Shown here: piece after piece, positions 7,116 to 13,582 of the stretch
How the letters are laid out: every line of letters starts with the position of its first letter
How positions within the stretch are numbered: the first letter of the stretch is position 1
Source: Pseudonocardia sp.
GTDB lineage: Bacteria > Actinomycetota > Actinomycetes > Mycobacteriales > Pseudonocardiaceae
Assembly: GCA_030453005.1 (NCBI GenBank)
Contig: JAKDLE010000011.1
Coordinates: 1 to 14,891 of the forward strand
DNA: 14,891 nucleotides
Reading direction: 5' to 3'
Notes under the pieces: model-generated
The model's database searches: none
What the model was told of the DNA's origin: nothing
Seen by the model: only the letters and a program-made list of their open reading frames with translations
Program-made: the position numbers and the translations under genes

Positions 7116-7454
7116 GCGGACCTGGACCTCGTCGCCGAACGCAAGCGCGTCGAAGAACCGGGACGCCGCCTCGGTGGTTAGGTGGAGGTAGCCCGCCGAG
7201 GGGTGGCCCAGGGCGCCCTCGTGGAAGGCGATCCCACCGAGGGCGAAGAACACCGCATAGTGCACGGATGCGCTGTTGAACCGGCTGTGGTGATAGCGGC
7301 TGGCCGGTCGCGGTGGCGAGGTTCGTGGCGAGCGAGGGCGTCGCGAAGTACAGCGCGGGATGCGCCGCCAGGAGGCGTACTCCTCGATGCTGATGCGGTG
7401 GCGCCGGCACAATGCCGGGATCGAGTACTCGTCGCGGATCCTCGACAGGTTCAC
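7116..7454 (-). pseudogene. Remnant of an L,D-transpeptidase (YkuD) domain with the catalytic Cys replaced by Tyr
   Basis: From the GTG at 7454 an open frame runs well past 7116, but only codons about 53-113 look like a family. YHHSRFNSASVHYAVFF, IAFHEG, then HPSAGYLHLTTEA, then RFFDALAFGDEVQVR match the catalytic half of YkuD transpeptidases, which link peptidoglycan stems 3-3 and carry the motif S-HGC-(V/I)-(H/R)-L. The conserved His of IAFHEG is present, but the catalytic Cys position reads Tyr (codon TAC at 7188-7190, one base from TGC). The first 50 codons are not the expected beta-strand region of the domain, and the frame past 7116 is low-complexity Arg/Pro sequence typical of non-coding read-through. 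So the gene appears truncated and inactive. GGAG stands eight bases before the GTG. The family call is by pattern and moderately sure. Confidence 0.5.
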
Positions 7455-7473
7455 GCCATCCGCTCCGCCGCGG

Positions 7474-7599
7474 TCACCGGACGCCGCTGCCGCGACGCGC
7501 CGACCTCGCTCTCGCCCCGGTCGCTGAACGCGATCCTGCTGCCGCGAACCCGGCGGCGATAACCATCGTCGCAGTCACCAAGACGATGTCCCCGAGCAC
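7474..7599 (-). CDS. Possible 41-residue one-helix membrane peptide
   Basis: GGGAGGGG (plus coordinates 7606-7613) stands six bases before a GTG at 7599. This is the best ribosome binding site of the neighbourhood. The product is VLGDIVLVTATMVIAAGFAAAG followed by a basic tail ending RRGSGVR, that is, one transmembrane helix plus an Arg-rich cytoplasmic end. It lies between the ZIP-like gene and the transpeptidase remnant, on the same strand as ctaD. I recognise no family. It could be a genuine small membrane protein or the signal-anchor of the decayed transpeptidase gene, cut off by a frameshift. Confidence 0.3.
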   Translation of the reverse strand: MLGDIVLVTATMVIAAGFAAAGSRSATGARARSARRGSGVR

Positions 7600-7799
7600 G
7601 TACTGCCCCTCCCACGTGGGGCGTGCCGGGTGTGCCGACCGGGTCAGGGATTTTTCGAGGTCAGCAGCCGCGTCGTGGCGACCGCGAGTTCCTGCGCCGG
7701 GCGAGCTATCCGGTGCGACGCCGATGCCAATTTGTGGCCCTCTGTCGTCGCTGCCGTCGGCTCCCGACTCCATCGATCGGGTGGTGGTGCGAGCAGTCG

Positions 7800-8528
7800 T
7801 CAGGCCTGTGACAGATAGGTCGACACTGCGGCGAAGAGCGCAAATCCCGCGACGATGTAGAACGCATCGCGTCGGCCACTGGCCTCGTCGTGCGCCTGTG
7901 GCAGCATCTCCTCGAGAGCGACACTGAGCAGCGCACCACCGGTGAAGGCGAGCACCGAGAACGTGACGAGGTCGGGAGCGTCACGCAGCGCGAAGTAGCC
8001 CAGTGCGGCGCCGATCAGGATCGGCACGGCGAAACTCGCAGCCGCGAGGATCCGCCGGGCGCGTCCCAGGCCGGCTCGTCGCAAGGTCGCCGAGGCCGCG
8101 AAGCCCTCGGGAAAGTCTGCGGGGGCCTGGCCAAGCGCCAGCAGCACGCCGAGAGCAGGGTTGACGACGGTGCCGGTTCCGATTAGGACGCCGTCGCTGA
8201 ACAGGTCCAGTCCAACTCCGCCGTACACGGCCCACGCCCGGCCCTCTCCGCCACCACGCTGTTGCAACCGCTCGGTCGCCGCATCGATGCCGAGGAACAG
8301 ACCGGCGCCGGCGACGAAGGCCAGCATCGGGACCCAGGGAGGTGAAACCTCCAGCGCTCGGGGCATCACCTCCAGACCAACCACGGCAACCACGATGCCG
8401 ACCGCAACGTGCAGCGCGGCGCTCAGGACCGCCGGCGATACCTCCCGAACCTCGGCGAGCAGCCCGCCGAGAAAGTTCGCGCCGGCCGGAATCAGGGCGA
8501 GTAGGACAACCGTCAAAGACGGTGACAT
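7800..8528 (-). CDS. ZIP-family metal transporter-like membrane protein with altered metal site
   Basis: 242 residues with about eight hydrophobic helices. The pattern of ZIP transporters is visible: an early helix ending VVGLEVMPRAL (Glu53, Pro56), a cytoplasmic variable loop RLQQRGGGEGRA (87-98), helix 4 with LDLFSDG (107-113) and helix 5 with PADFPEG (136-142), then a final LEEMLP. In canonical ZIPs helix 4 reads HN--DG and helix 5 H--PEG. Here the His positions are Asp108 and Asp138, while Asp112, Pro140 and Glu141 remain. That predicts a harder or different metal site, or a non-transport role. The ATG at 8528 overlaps the end of the ctaG-like gene by 16 bases, so it is translationally coupled as the last gene of the DsbA-VKOR-CtaG operon. 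Family fairly sure; substrate unknown. Confidence 0.8.
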   Translation of the reverse strand: MSPSLTVVLLALIPAGANFLGGLLAEVREVSPAVLSAALHVAVGIVVAVVGLEVMPRALEVSPPWVPMLAFVAGAGLFLGIDAATERLQQRGGGEGRAWAVYGGVGLDLFSDGVLIGTGTVVNPALGVLLALGQAPADFPEGFAASATLRRAGLGRARRILAAASFAVPILIGAALGYFALRDAPDLVTFSVLAFTGGALLSVALEEMLPQAHDEASGRRDAFYIVAGFALFAAVSTYLSQA

Positions 8529-9607
8529 GAGCGGCCGCTATCCCTGTCGTCATCTACCGACTCCATCTCGCCTGCCGGCTCACCCGGCACTTGGCGAGTA
8601 ACCTCCATTGCAGCGCGTTTGTCCGCGGGTGCGGGTGTCGGCGCGTACTCGCGGAAGTTCGGCATGGGGCGTGCGGCCTGCGGGTCGTCGGTCAACCACC
8701 ACGGCGGGACGGTTGCGGTCTTCGGCCCGTGCAGGCGGTCGAGATGGCGGTCGATCCGACGCTGCTCACGCCGCTCGCTGCGGTTCCACTGCAGGAACAT
8801 CCCGGTGAACATGAACATGACGACGATGTCGCCGAAGACCCACAGCAGGCCGCCGCCGATCTGCTGGTCGTCCAGTGGGTCGGTACCCCAGGCCTGCCCG
8901 ACTTCGACGAAGTAGTCGGCGGCGAGCAAGGTGTTCATCTGCATGATCGGTATGCCCAGGATGATGTGAGCCGGTCCGAGCCCGAGAATCAGCATGAGCC
9001 GGAAGACGAACGGCAACGGGTTGGGCAGTGGGTCGTACCCGAGCAGCGGCCAGTACAGCAGCGTTCCGACGAGGACGAAGTGCACATGCGTCAGGTTGTG
9101 CAGGAAGTCGTTGGTCAACGTCGCCTCGAACAGCGGGCTGTAGATCAAGACGAAGGGGCTGACCACGAACAGGCCGTACGCCACGAGCGGATGGGTGAGC
9201 AAGCGAAACGGTCGACTGTGTACGACTGCGAGCAGCAGCCGCCGAGGCTGCGGCGGCAGCGTGCGAAGAGCCAGGGTGACCGGTGCGGCCATGCCCAGCG
9301 GTGCGGGCGCGATCATCTGTAGGAGCATGTGCTGGATGGAGTGCATGCTGAACATCGCGGTGTCGTAGACACCGACCGATGAGCTGGTCGCGACGATGAT
9401 CACGCCGAGTCCGACGAACCACAGCAAGGTCCGAGAGACAGGCCAGCTCGTGCCGCTGGCCCTCAAGGTACGGACACCCAGCACGTAGACCGCCGCCGCC
9501 AACAGCACCGGCAGCACGACCCACGGGTCGAACGTCCACGAGGTGAGGACCCCGATGGGGGTGAGTGGGGGCGGGATCTGGTCGCCGTGCGCGAGTATGC
9601 CGTCCAT
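8513..9607 (-). CDS. ctaG: CtaG-type cytochrome c oxidase (caa3) assembly membrane protein
   Basis: 364 residues, about seven transmembrane helices between residues 20 and 265, then a hydrophilic cytoplasmic tail with SERREQRRIDRHLDRLHGPK and a Pro/Asp-rich end. Conserved family patches are visible: MFSMHSIQHMLLQMIAPAPL, HPLVAYGLFVVSPF, LHNLTHVHFVLVGTLLYWPL and LGLGPAHIILGIPI, with the His-rich membrane edges typical of the caa3_CtaG family. The family is needed to build Cu-containing oxidase, probably in copper delivery; it is unrelated to the mitochondrial Cox11-type CtaG. The ATG at 9607 shares its first base with the stop of the preceding gene (TGATG), so translation is coupled. The ctaD gene lies 1.7 kb further along the same strand and is the natural client. 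Confidence 0.9.
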   Translation of the reverse strand: MDGILAHGDQIPPPLTPIGVLTSWTFDPWVVLPVLLAAAVYVLGVRTLRASGTSWPVSRTLLWFVGLGVIIVATSSSVGVYDTAMFSMHSIQHMLLQMIAPAPLGMAAPVTLALRTLPPQPRRLLLAVVHSRPFRLLTHPLVAYGLFVVSPFVLIYSPLFEATLTNDFLHNLTHVHFVLVGTLLYWPLLGYDPLPNPLPFVFRLMLILGLGPAHIILGIPIMQMNTLLAADYFVEVGQAWGTDPLDDQQIGGGLLWVFGDIVVMFMFTGMFLQWNRSERREQRRIDRHLDRLHGPKTATVPPWWLTDDPQAARPMPNFREYAPTPAPADKRAAMEVTRQVPGEPAGEMESVDDDRDSGRSCHRL

Positions 9608-9912
9608 CAGTCGGCCCTACGATCCTGCTGCGGAACCTCGACGTCGGGGGGTTGCACGGACCCGCGCTCCAGCGATTCCGCAGTGGACGCGGGCTCGACG
9701 TCGACTTTCTCGGACGGAGCCGGTACGGCGTCCGAGGCGAGTCCGGCGATGAGCGCGCGACGATCCTCAGCGCGACCCCTCCGATCGGGATCGGTGAACT
9801 GTGCGATCAACAATCCGGTGACGACCACCAGCAGTAGGCCGAGGACGACGAACAGCGGCCAGATCTCCCGGCGCCCGGTGATGGCGTAGCTGGCCAGCGT
9901 CGCGGCGGTCAT
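9607..9912 (-). CDS. Small one-helix membrane protein between VKOR and CtaG genes
   Basis: 101 residues. A short N-terminus (ASYAITGRREI) is followed by one transmembrane helix, WPLFVVLGLLLVVVTGLLIAQF (about 19-40). The rest is an Arg-rich then acidic, Pro-rich tail without Cys. The ATG at 9912 overlaps the stop of the VKOR gene by four bases (ATGA), and the stop overlaps the ctaG start, so it is wedged in a translationally coupled chain. I recognise no family. Its length, single helix and position would suit an accessory of the oxidase-assembly or thiol-oxidation module, which is inference only. The open frame extends upstream of 9912 but there overlaps the real VKOR frame, so I take 9912 as the start. 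Confidence 0.8.
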   Translation of the reverse strand: MTAATLASYAITGRREIWPLFVVLGLLLVVVTGLLIAQFTDPDRRGRAEDRRALIAGLASDAVPAPSEKVDVEPASTAESLERGSVQPPDVEVPQQDRRAD

Positions 9913-10550
9913 CCGAGCAGCCCCGCCCAGTAGGGCCAGAAGCGGACGACCACGAGCAGGGCGACTGCGAGCAGCCACGCTGCGAGCACTGCACCGTGGT
10001 AGTCGGCGAACCGCGCGCCCAGCCGTGTAGCGCCGCGCCAACAAAACCGTCCGGCGGTGAGGTTGTACAGCGTCGTGTACCAGAACACCGAGATCGTGAC
10101 GACCCACACGGCCATGCAGTACGGGCAGAGCGCCCCGATGACGTACAGACTCTGCCCGATCAGCCAGTGCACGAACAGCATTCCGGCGGACGCTCCGGCC
10201 TGCAGACCCAGCCACATCCAGCGAGGCAGCGCCGCACCTCCGACGACCGCCACGCCGATTGTCGCCACCACGGGGAACGCGACCAGACCGATGAGCGGAT
10301 TGGGAAAACCGAGGAGCTCCGACTGCGGCGACGTCATGATCGACCCGCAGGAGAGAACCGGGTCGATGCTGCACGCGGGAACGAACTCCGGGTCCTCGAG
10401 CAGCGAGATGCGATCGAGGGTCAGGGCGAATGCGGCGGCGGTTCCGATCGCGCCGCCGACGAACAGGATCCAGCCGACGGCTCGAGCCAGGAACGTGTCG
10501 ATGTCGTGGTCGGGCGCGACATTACGTACCCGCACGTCCAGCGGAGACAT
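9909..10550 (-). CDS. Vitamin K epoxide reductase (VKOR) family membrane thiol oxidoreductase
   Basis: 213 residues. Bacterial VKOR homologues reoxidise DsbA-like proteins with quinone, the role of DsbB. Four to five helices are seen, with the outside loop carrying Cys60 and Cys68 (ACSIDPVLSCGS), and the membrane-embedded CPYC motif at 142-145. All four redox cysteines are therefore in place, and the Ser after the loop pair and the NP turn (FPNPLIG) are also family features. The gene begins eight bases after the stop of the DsbA-like gene, its expected partner. It would pass electrons from secreted-protein dithiols to menaquinone and on to the respiratory chain, which here includes the neighbouring oxidase. 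The ATG at 10550 has only a weak Shine-Dalgarno sequence, so expression is probably coupled to the upstream gene. Confidence 0.93.
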   Translation of the reverse strand: MSPLDVRVRNVAPDHDIDTFLARAVGWILFVGGAIGTAAAFALTLDRISLLEDPEFVPACSIDPVLSCGSIMTSPQSELLGFPNPLIGLVAFPVVATIGVAVVGGAALPRWMWLGLQAGASAGMLFVHWLIGQSLYVIGALCPYCMAVWVVTISVFWYTTLYNLTAGRFCWRGATRLGARFADYHGAVLAAWLLAVALLVVVRFWPYWAGLLG

Positions 10551-10558
10551 GCCTGCGC

Positions 10559-11242
10559 CTATCGGGCGAGCGCGCGGTCGAGTTGCGAGCGGAGGTCATC
10601 GAGGGACTCGGGCTGGATGCGGACCCCGTCGAGGAAGAAGGTCGGGGTGCCCTGTACTCCAGCCGCCTCACCGTCGGCTCGGTCCCGACGGACCCGTTCC
10701 AAGGTGGCGGGATCGGCCACGGCCTCGTCATAGGCAGCCATGTCGAGACCGAGATCGGCGGCGAAGCCGCGGAAGACGTCCGCCTTGGACACCTGCTGCT
10801 CGCCCCACTCCGCCTGGGTTTCGAACATCCTCTGGTACATCGCCTCGAACTGACCCTGCTGTGCGGCTGCTTCCACCGCCACGGCGGCGTTCTCCGCGTT
10901 GGCGTGGCTGGTGATGGGGAAGTACCGCGCGACGAACGTGACGCGGTCGCCGTACTCCGCGCGGAGCTGCTCGACGGCGGGGTAGGCGGCTCGGCAGGCC
11001 TCGCACTCGAAGTCGAGGAACTCGACGAAGGTGACCCCGCCCTCGGGTGCAGTGGACAAGCGGTGGCTGTCCTCACGGACCAGGATCTCGCGCGGGACCT
11101 GTTCGCCGGCCGTCGTGTTGTCGGCCGCGTTCTCGGTGAACTCGGGAACAGAGGTGCTGCCGCGGGCGAGGAGCAGTGCGGCGACGAGCACAGCAGCGAC
11201 CACCAGGACGACGGTCAGGGTGGCCCGGAGGTTCTTGGTCAT
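10559..11242 (-). CDS. DsbA-like membrane-anchored thioredoxin-fold thiol oxidase
   Basis: 227 residues from the ATG at 11242, with GAGGG five bases before it; the frame is open to 11290 but without a matching signal. An N-terminal helix at about 8-26 anchors or exports the protein. The thioredoxin fold follows: strand GVTFVEFLDFECEAC with the redox pair Cys80-Glu-Ala-Cys83, an alpha-helical insert (about 110-165), and the cis-proline segment GVQGTPTFFLDG near the end. This is the DsbA/DSBA_2 pattern of actinobacteria. It introduces disulfides into exported proteins and is recycled by the VKOR encoded next. It is the first gene of the operon running to 7800. Copper chaperones and oxidase subunit II contain cysteines whose redox state matters, so a link with CtaG is plausible inference. 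Confidence 0.92.
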   Translation of the reverse strand: MTKNLRATLTVVLVVAAVLVAALLLARGSTSVPEFTENAADNTTAGEQVPREILVREDSHRLSTAPEGGVTFVEFLDFECEACRAAYPAVEQLRAEYGDRVTFVARYFPITSHANAENAAVAVEAAAQQGQFEAMYQRMFETQAEWGEQQVSKADVFRGFAADLGLDMAAYDEAVADPATLERVRRDRADGEAAGVQGTPTFFLDGVRIQPESLDDLRSQLDRALAR

Positions 11243-11489
11243 GATCCCTCTCGTGGGGTCGGTATCAGTGTCGGTGGGACTGGGGCCCAAGCCCCTGCAG
11301 CGTCCGGGCGGCTCGATCGAACGTGGACGGTTAGGTCGAATTTGATGAGCGGCCGTCCTTTTGAGCGACGTTCGCAGTGGATCAGGGAGGACCGGGGACG
11401 CCGGTGCTCACGACTGATTTGCGCCGTCGTAGAGGACGGGCCGTTATCGCCTCGTGCGTGCTACCGGTCCTGTTCAGGCCGGTGTCTGA
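11243..11489 (-). promoter_or_regulatory. Intergenic region likely holding the promoter of the DsbA-VKOR-CtaG operon
   Basis: The 247 bases between the DsbA-like start and the next gene upstream show no coding signal on either strand. The region includes an AT-richer patch near 11340-11365. The operon's genes are coupled and this is its only sizeable upstream gap, so a promoter must lie here or further upstream, but I cannot assign hexamers. Confidence 0.35.
11463..11483 (-). terminator. Hairpin just past the 11490 stop, possible weak terminator
   Basis: ACCGGTC and GGCCGGT (plus orientation, one G-U pair) can form a seven-base-pair stem around a seven-base loop, seven bases beyond the stop of the small membrane protein gene. 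There is no T-tract. Stem-only terminators occur in actinobacteria, but the case is weak. Confidence 0.3.
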
Positions 11490-11888
11490 TCAGATTCGCG
11501 CGATGCCGACGGCGAGCAGGCGATTGCGTCCTGCGACGAGCCGTCGAGGCGCCCACGGCGGCATGCCGCCGTAGGATGCTCTTCGCGCCAGAACCAGGCT
11601 GGCCACGATAAGTACGGCCACTGCGACGGCGGCACCGGAGTGCGGCGTGCAGTCGGGCGCGACGACGCGGGCGGAGACCGGGGCAGCGGTGGCCGCCGCA
11701 GCCTCACACACGAGGTCGTGACCGATCCCGTGGCCGACGTCCTGGACCACGGCGGTCGAGTTTCCGCCGACCGGAGCCAGGACCGCCTGGCAGGCGAACA
11801 GCTGGGCCAGGACGGCAACCGCGAGGACGACGCGCACGCGCCAGCTCACCGCGAGACGGCGGGGGCGGCTCTGACGCTCGACACTCAT
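11490..11888 (-). CDS. Unidentified small membrane or secreted protein
   Basis: 132 residues from the ATG at 11888; the ribosome binding site is poor (GGA only). A basic N-terminus (RQSRPRR) leads to a hydrophobic segment at about 19-40 that could be a signal peptide or helix. A middle outside loop contains HGIGHDLVCEAA and CTPHSG, that is, three His and two Cys. A second helix (about 84-101) precedes a basic tail ending LLAVGIARI. The topology would put the His/Cys loop outside. I recognise no family for certain. The layout (helix, His/Cys loop, helix, basic end) recalls small actinobacterial membrane proteins found with copper genes, but this is a loose impression. It lies upstream of the DsbA operon on the same strand and may share its regulation. 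Confidence 0.65.
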   Translation of the reverse strand: MSVERQSRPRRLAVSWRVRVVLAVAVLAQLFACQAVLAPVGGNSTAVVQDVGHGIGHDLVCEAAAATAAPVSARVVAPDCTPHSGAAVAVAVLIVASLVLARRASYGGMPPWAPRRLVAGRNRLLAVGIARI

Positions 11889-11990
11889 GACGTTCCGAAC
11901 GATAACAACTGCGGGCCGGTACAGCGGGGGAGCCCTGGCCCGGTCGGGCCCGGGGCCCGCCCTGCGACGGCCGGAAGCCGGGCGGCGTCA

Positions 11991-12734
11991 CTACCGGTCG
12001 AACGACACGTGGACATGGTCCATGTGGTTGGCGGTCACTCCGCCCCGGTCCTCCATCGTTTCCCAGCCCGACCCGAAGTTGATGCGCTGTCGGTAGATCA
12101 CGTACTTGATCCCGAGCCGGTCCATGTTGTCGACGGCGTACTCCGCCAGGTCCTCACCGGGGTCCCGATCCACCATGAGATCGAGGGCGCGGCCGCTGGG
12201 ATGATCGGAGCTGCCCGCCCGTCCGGCGACGCCGTAGACGGTTTCGACGTCGAAGCGGCAGCGGAGCTCGATTCCGGCCTCGCCGACAGCGCTCTGCACC
12301 GTCTCGAAGCCGGAGTCGCCGTCGTCGCAGCGGGAGGCACGTCGCTTCTCCTCGCGGGCCGCTGCCTCCGCAGCGGCGGCATCGGCCTCGGCGCGCTGCT
12401 GATCGACGAGGGCGACTGTCTTGATGAGAGCGTCCGCGTCGAATGTCGTCGGTTCGGGTGCAACCGGCTCGACGCTGGGCAGGAGGGCGGGGGCGTCCAG
12501 GGCCGCGGGCGCCTCGGCTGCTTCGAGTTGCACGGACGCCTGGGCGACCGCGGGGGCGGCCCCCGGCGGGTGCTCGCCCGTCAACATCGCCCCACAGCCG
12601 GCAGCGGTCACCGCCAGCACACCGGTTGAGGCGTACCGGGTGAGTGAACCTGTGGAGGCCGAACAACGGTGATGACCATGTGATTTCTGTACGTGCGCCA
12701 TCGATCGGCGCCGGGGGGCGCTGTGCCGTGCCAC
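11991..12734 (-). CDS. Secreted protein with C-terminal LAS/M15-like peptidase-fold domain (ARB-07466-like)
   Basis: 247 residues from a GTG at 12734, with GAAAGG six bases before. A basic N-terminus precedes a hydrophobic export segment (about 35-48), which ends in a lipobox-like TAAGC, so a lipoprotein is possible. Next comes an Ala/Pro/Glu-rich linker with a short coiled-coil-like VDQQRAEADAAAAEAAARE. The C-terminal domain (about 135-247) has SSDHPSGRALDLMVDR and ends ANHMDHVHVSFDR. The HxxGxAxD and HxH pattern matches zinc-binding residues of LAS-type D,D-peptidases, and LGIKYVIYRQRI and GWETMEDRGG are hallmark strings of this actinobacterial domain. It probably acts on or near peptidoglycan, although hydrolysis by this subfamily is not something I can vouch for. 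A TATGGT sequence (plus 12833-12838) could be its -10 element. Confidence 0.85.
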   Translation of the reverse strand: MARHSAPRRRSMAHVQKSHGHHRCSASTGSLTRYASTGVLAVTAAGCGAMLTGEHPPGAAPAVAQASVQLEAAEAPAALDAPALLPSVEPVAPEPTTFDADALIKTVALVDQQRAEADAAAAEAAAREEKRRASRCDDGDSGFETVQSAVGEAGIELRCRFDVETVYGVAGRAGSSDHPSGRALDLMVDRDPGEDLAEYAVDNMDRLGIKYVIYRQRINFGSGWETMEDRGGVTANHMDHVHVSFDR

Positions 12735-12965
12735 GAACGACCTTTCGTGCCGGACGGCCGGTCGGAGTCGGGCGGGGAGCAGGCGGAGCGGGGAGCGTCC
12801 GTTTCCGTTCCGTGACAGGCCGTGGTGGGGAAACCATAGGAAACCGGCAGGCTGGGTCGCACGCGGGGTACGCCGTGTCGCGGTGACCGCACCTCGCGAT
12901 GCTGTGAACGGTTGCCCATGAACCTCGAAGCGTCGCTTCCGGGCCGCTGCAGGATCCGGCCGGAG

Positions 12966-13459
12966 CTACTCGCGTCCGAGACGCAGCGCCGCGGCCACCC
13001 CTCCGCCGAATAGTACGACTGCCGCGACCATCAATGGCCAGATGGGCATGCCCGTTGTCCACCGGTGCGACAGACGCAACAGCGGCTGCTGGAGGTGCGG
13101 CGATCGCATCACGGGTGCCCATCGTCGGACAGCACGCGGTACCCGACCTCGTATGCCCCGGCACGGTCGAGCGACCGGAGTGGGACCAAGAGTGAATCGC
13201 CTTCGGATGTGAGATCGCCTCCCCGCCGATCCGCGCCGTCCGGACCGATCACCGTGACCGTGCTGAATTCGGCCTGCATGGCCTGGTTGAACGTCAACGT
13301 GAGACGTTCGGGCGCGGTCGTGATGCGGGCACCGTCAACGGGGTCGCTTCCAGTCAGCTGAGTACGGGCGAAGGCGGGTGCGGTGACGAGCAGTAGCCAT
13401 ATGGCTCCGATAGCGAGCACGACGGCCACGCGCCCCGCGACGTGAACGGATCTGTCCAC
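12966..13459 (-). pseudogene. copC: CopC-domain copper-resistance protein gene, broken near its C-terminus
   Basis: A GTG at 13459 with AGGAG five bases before starts a CopC-type protein: signal peptide with AIGAIWLLLVTAPAFA, then RTQLTGSDPVDGARI, ERLTLTFNQAMQ and YEVGYRVLSDDGHP. A TGA at 13109-13111 then stops the frame where relatives continue DGHPV-G. A Pro/Ala linker (AIAAPPAAAVASVAPV) continues in one other frame, and the terminal anchor WPLMVAAVVLFGGGVAAALRLGRE runs in the third, ending at TAG 12966. So at least two frameshifts or a small deletion occurred. In addition, the first mature residue, normally the His that binds Cu(II), is Arg (FARTQL instead of the usual A-H). The gene is thus probably non-functional, although a secreted 116-residue CopC core could still be made. 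Confidence 0.75.
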
Positions 13460-13476
13460 GTCTTCTCCTGGCGGGA

Positions 13477-13493
13477 CCGGTACTGCATACCGG
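13477..13493. promoter_or_regulatory. Perfect dyad just upstream of the copC remnant
   Basis: CCGGTA (13477-13482) and TACCGG (13488-13493) flank the five bases CTGCA, 18-34 bases before the copC GTG and next to its ribosome binding site. It could be an operator or a leader hairpin that masks translation. No regulator is assignable from the sequence. Confidence 0.3.
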
Positions 13494-13582
13494 GACTCTC
13501 AGCGGAACGGAGCCGCCGTCGTGACGACCGAAAGTAACTGTCCCGGCCGCCACGCCATACCGCCGCCCGGCCCCGGGGCCTG

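Noticed and set aside
5162..7279. Long plus-strand open frame of 705 codons opposite ctaD
   Set aside because: Low-complexity Arg/His/Glu/Gln-rich antisense shadow of a clear ctaD. High-GC genes routinely leave such antisense frames open.
12880..12912. Second MtrA-like pair (GTGACC and GTGAAC) upstream of the 12734 gene
   Set aside because: The copies are 21 bases apart rather than about 11, and the second is degenerate, so the match is no better than chance.
13562..13582. GGCCCCGGGGCC palindrome after the M23 stop as an intrinsic terminator
   Set aside because: It has no loop of its own and no T-tract. It could base-pair only between molecules or with a tiny stem, so I do not call it a terminator.
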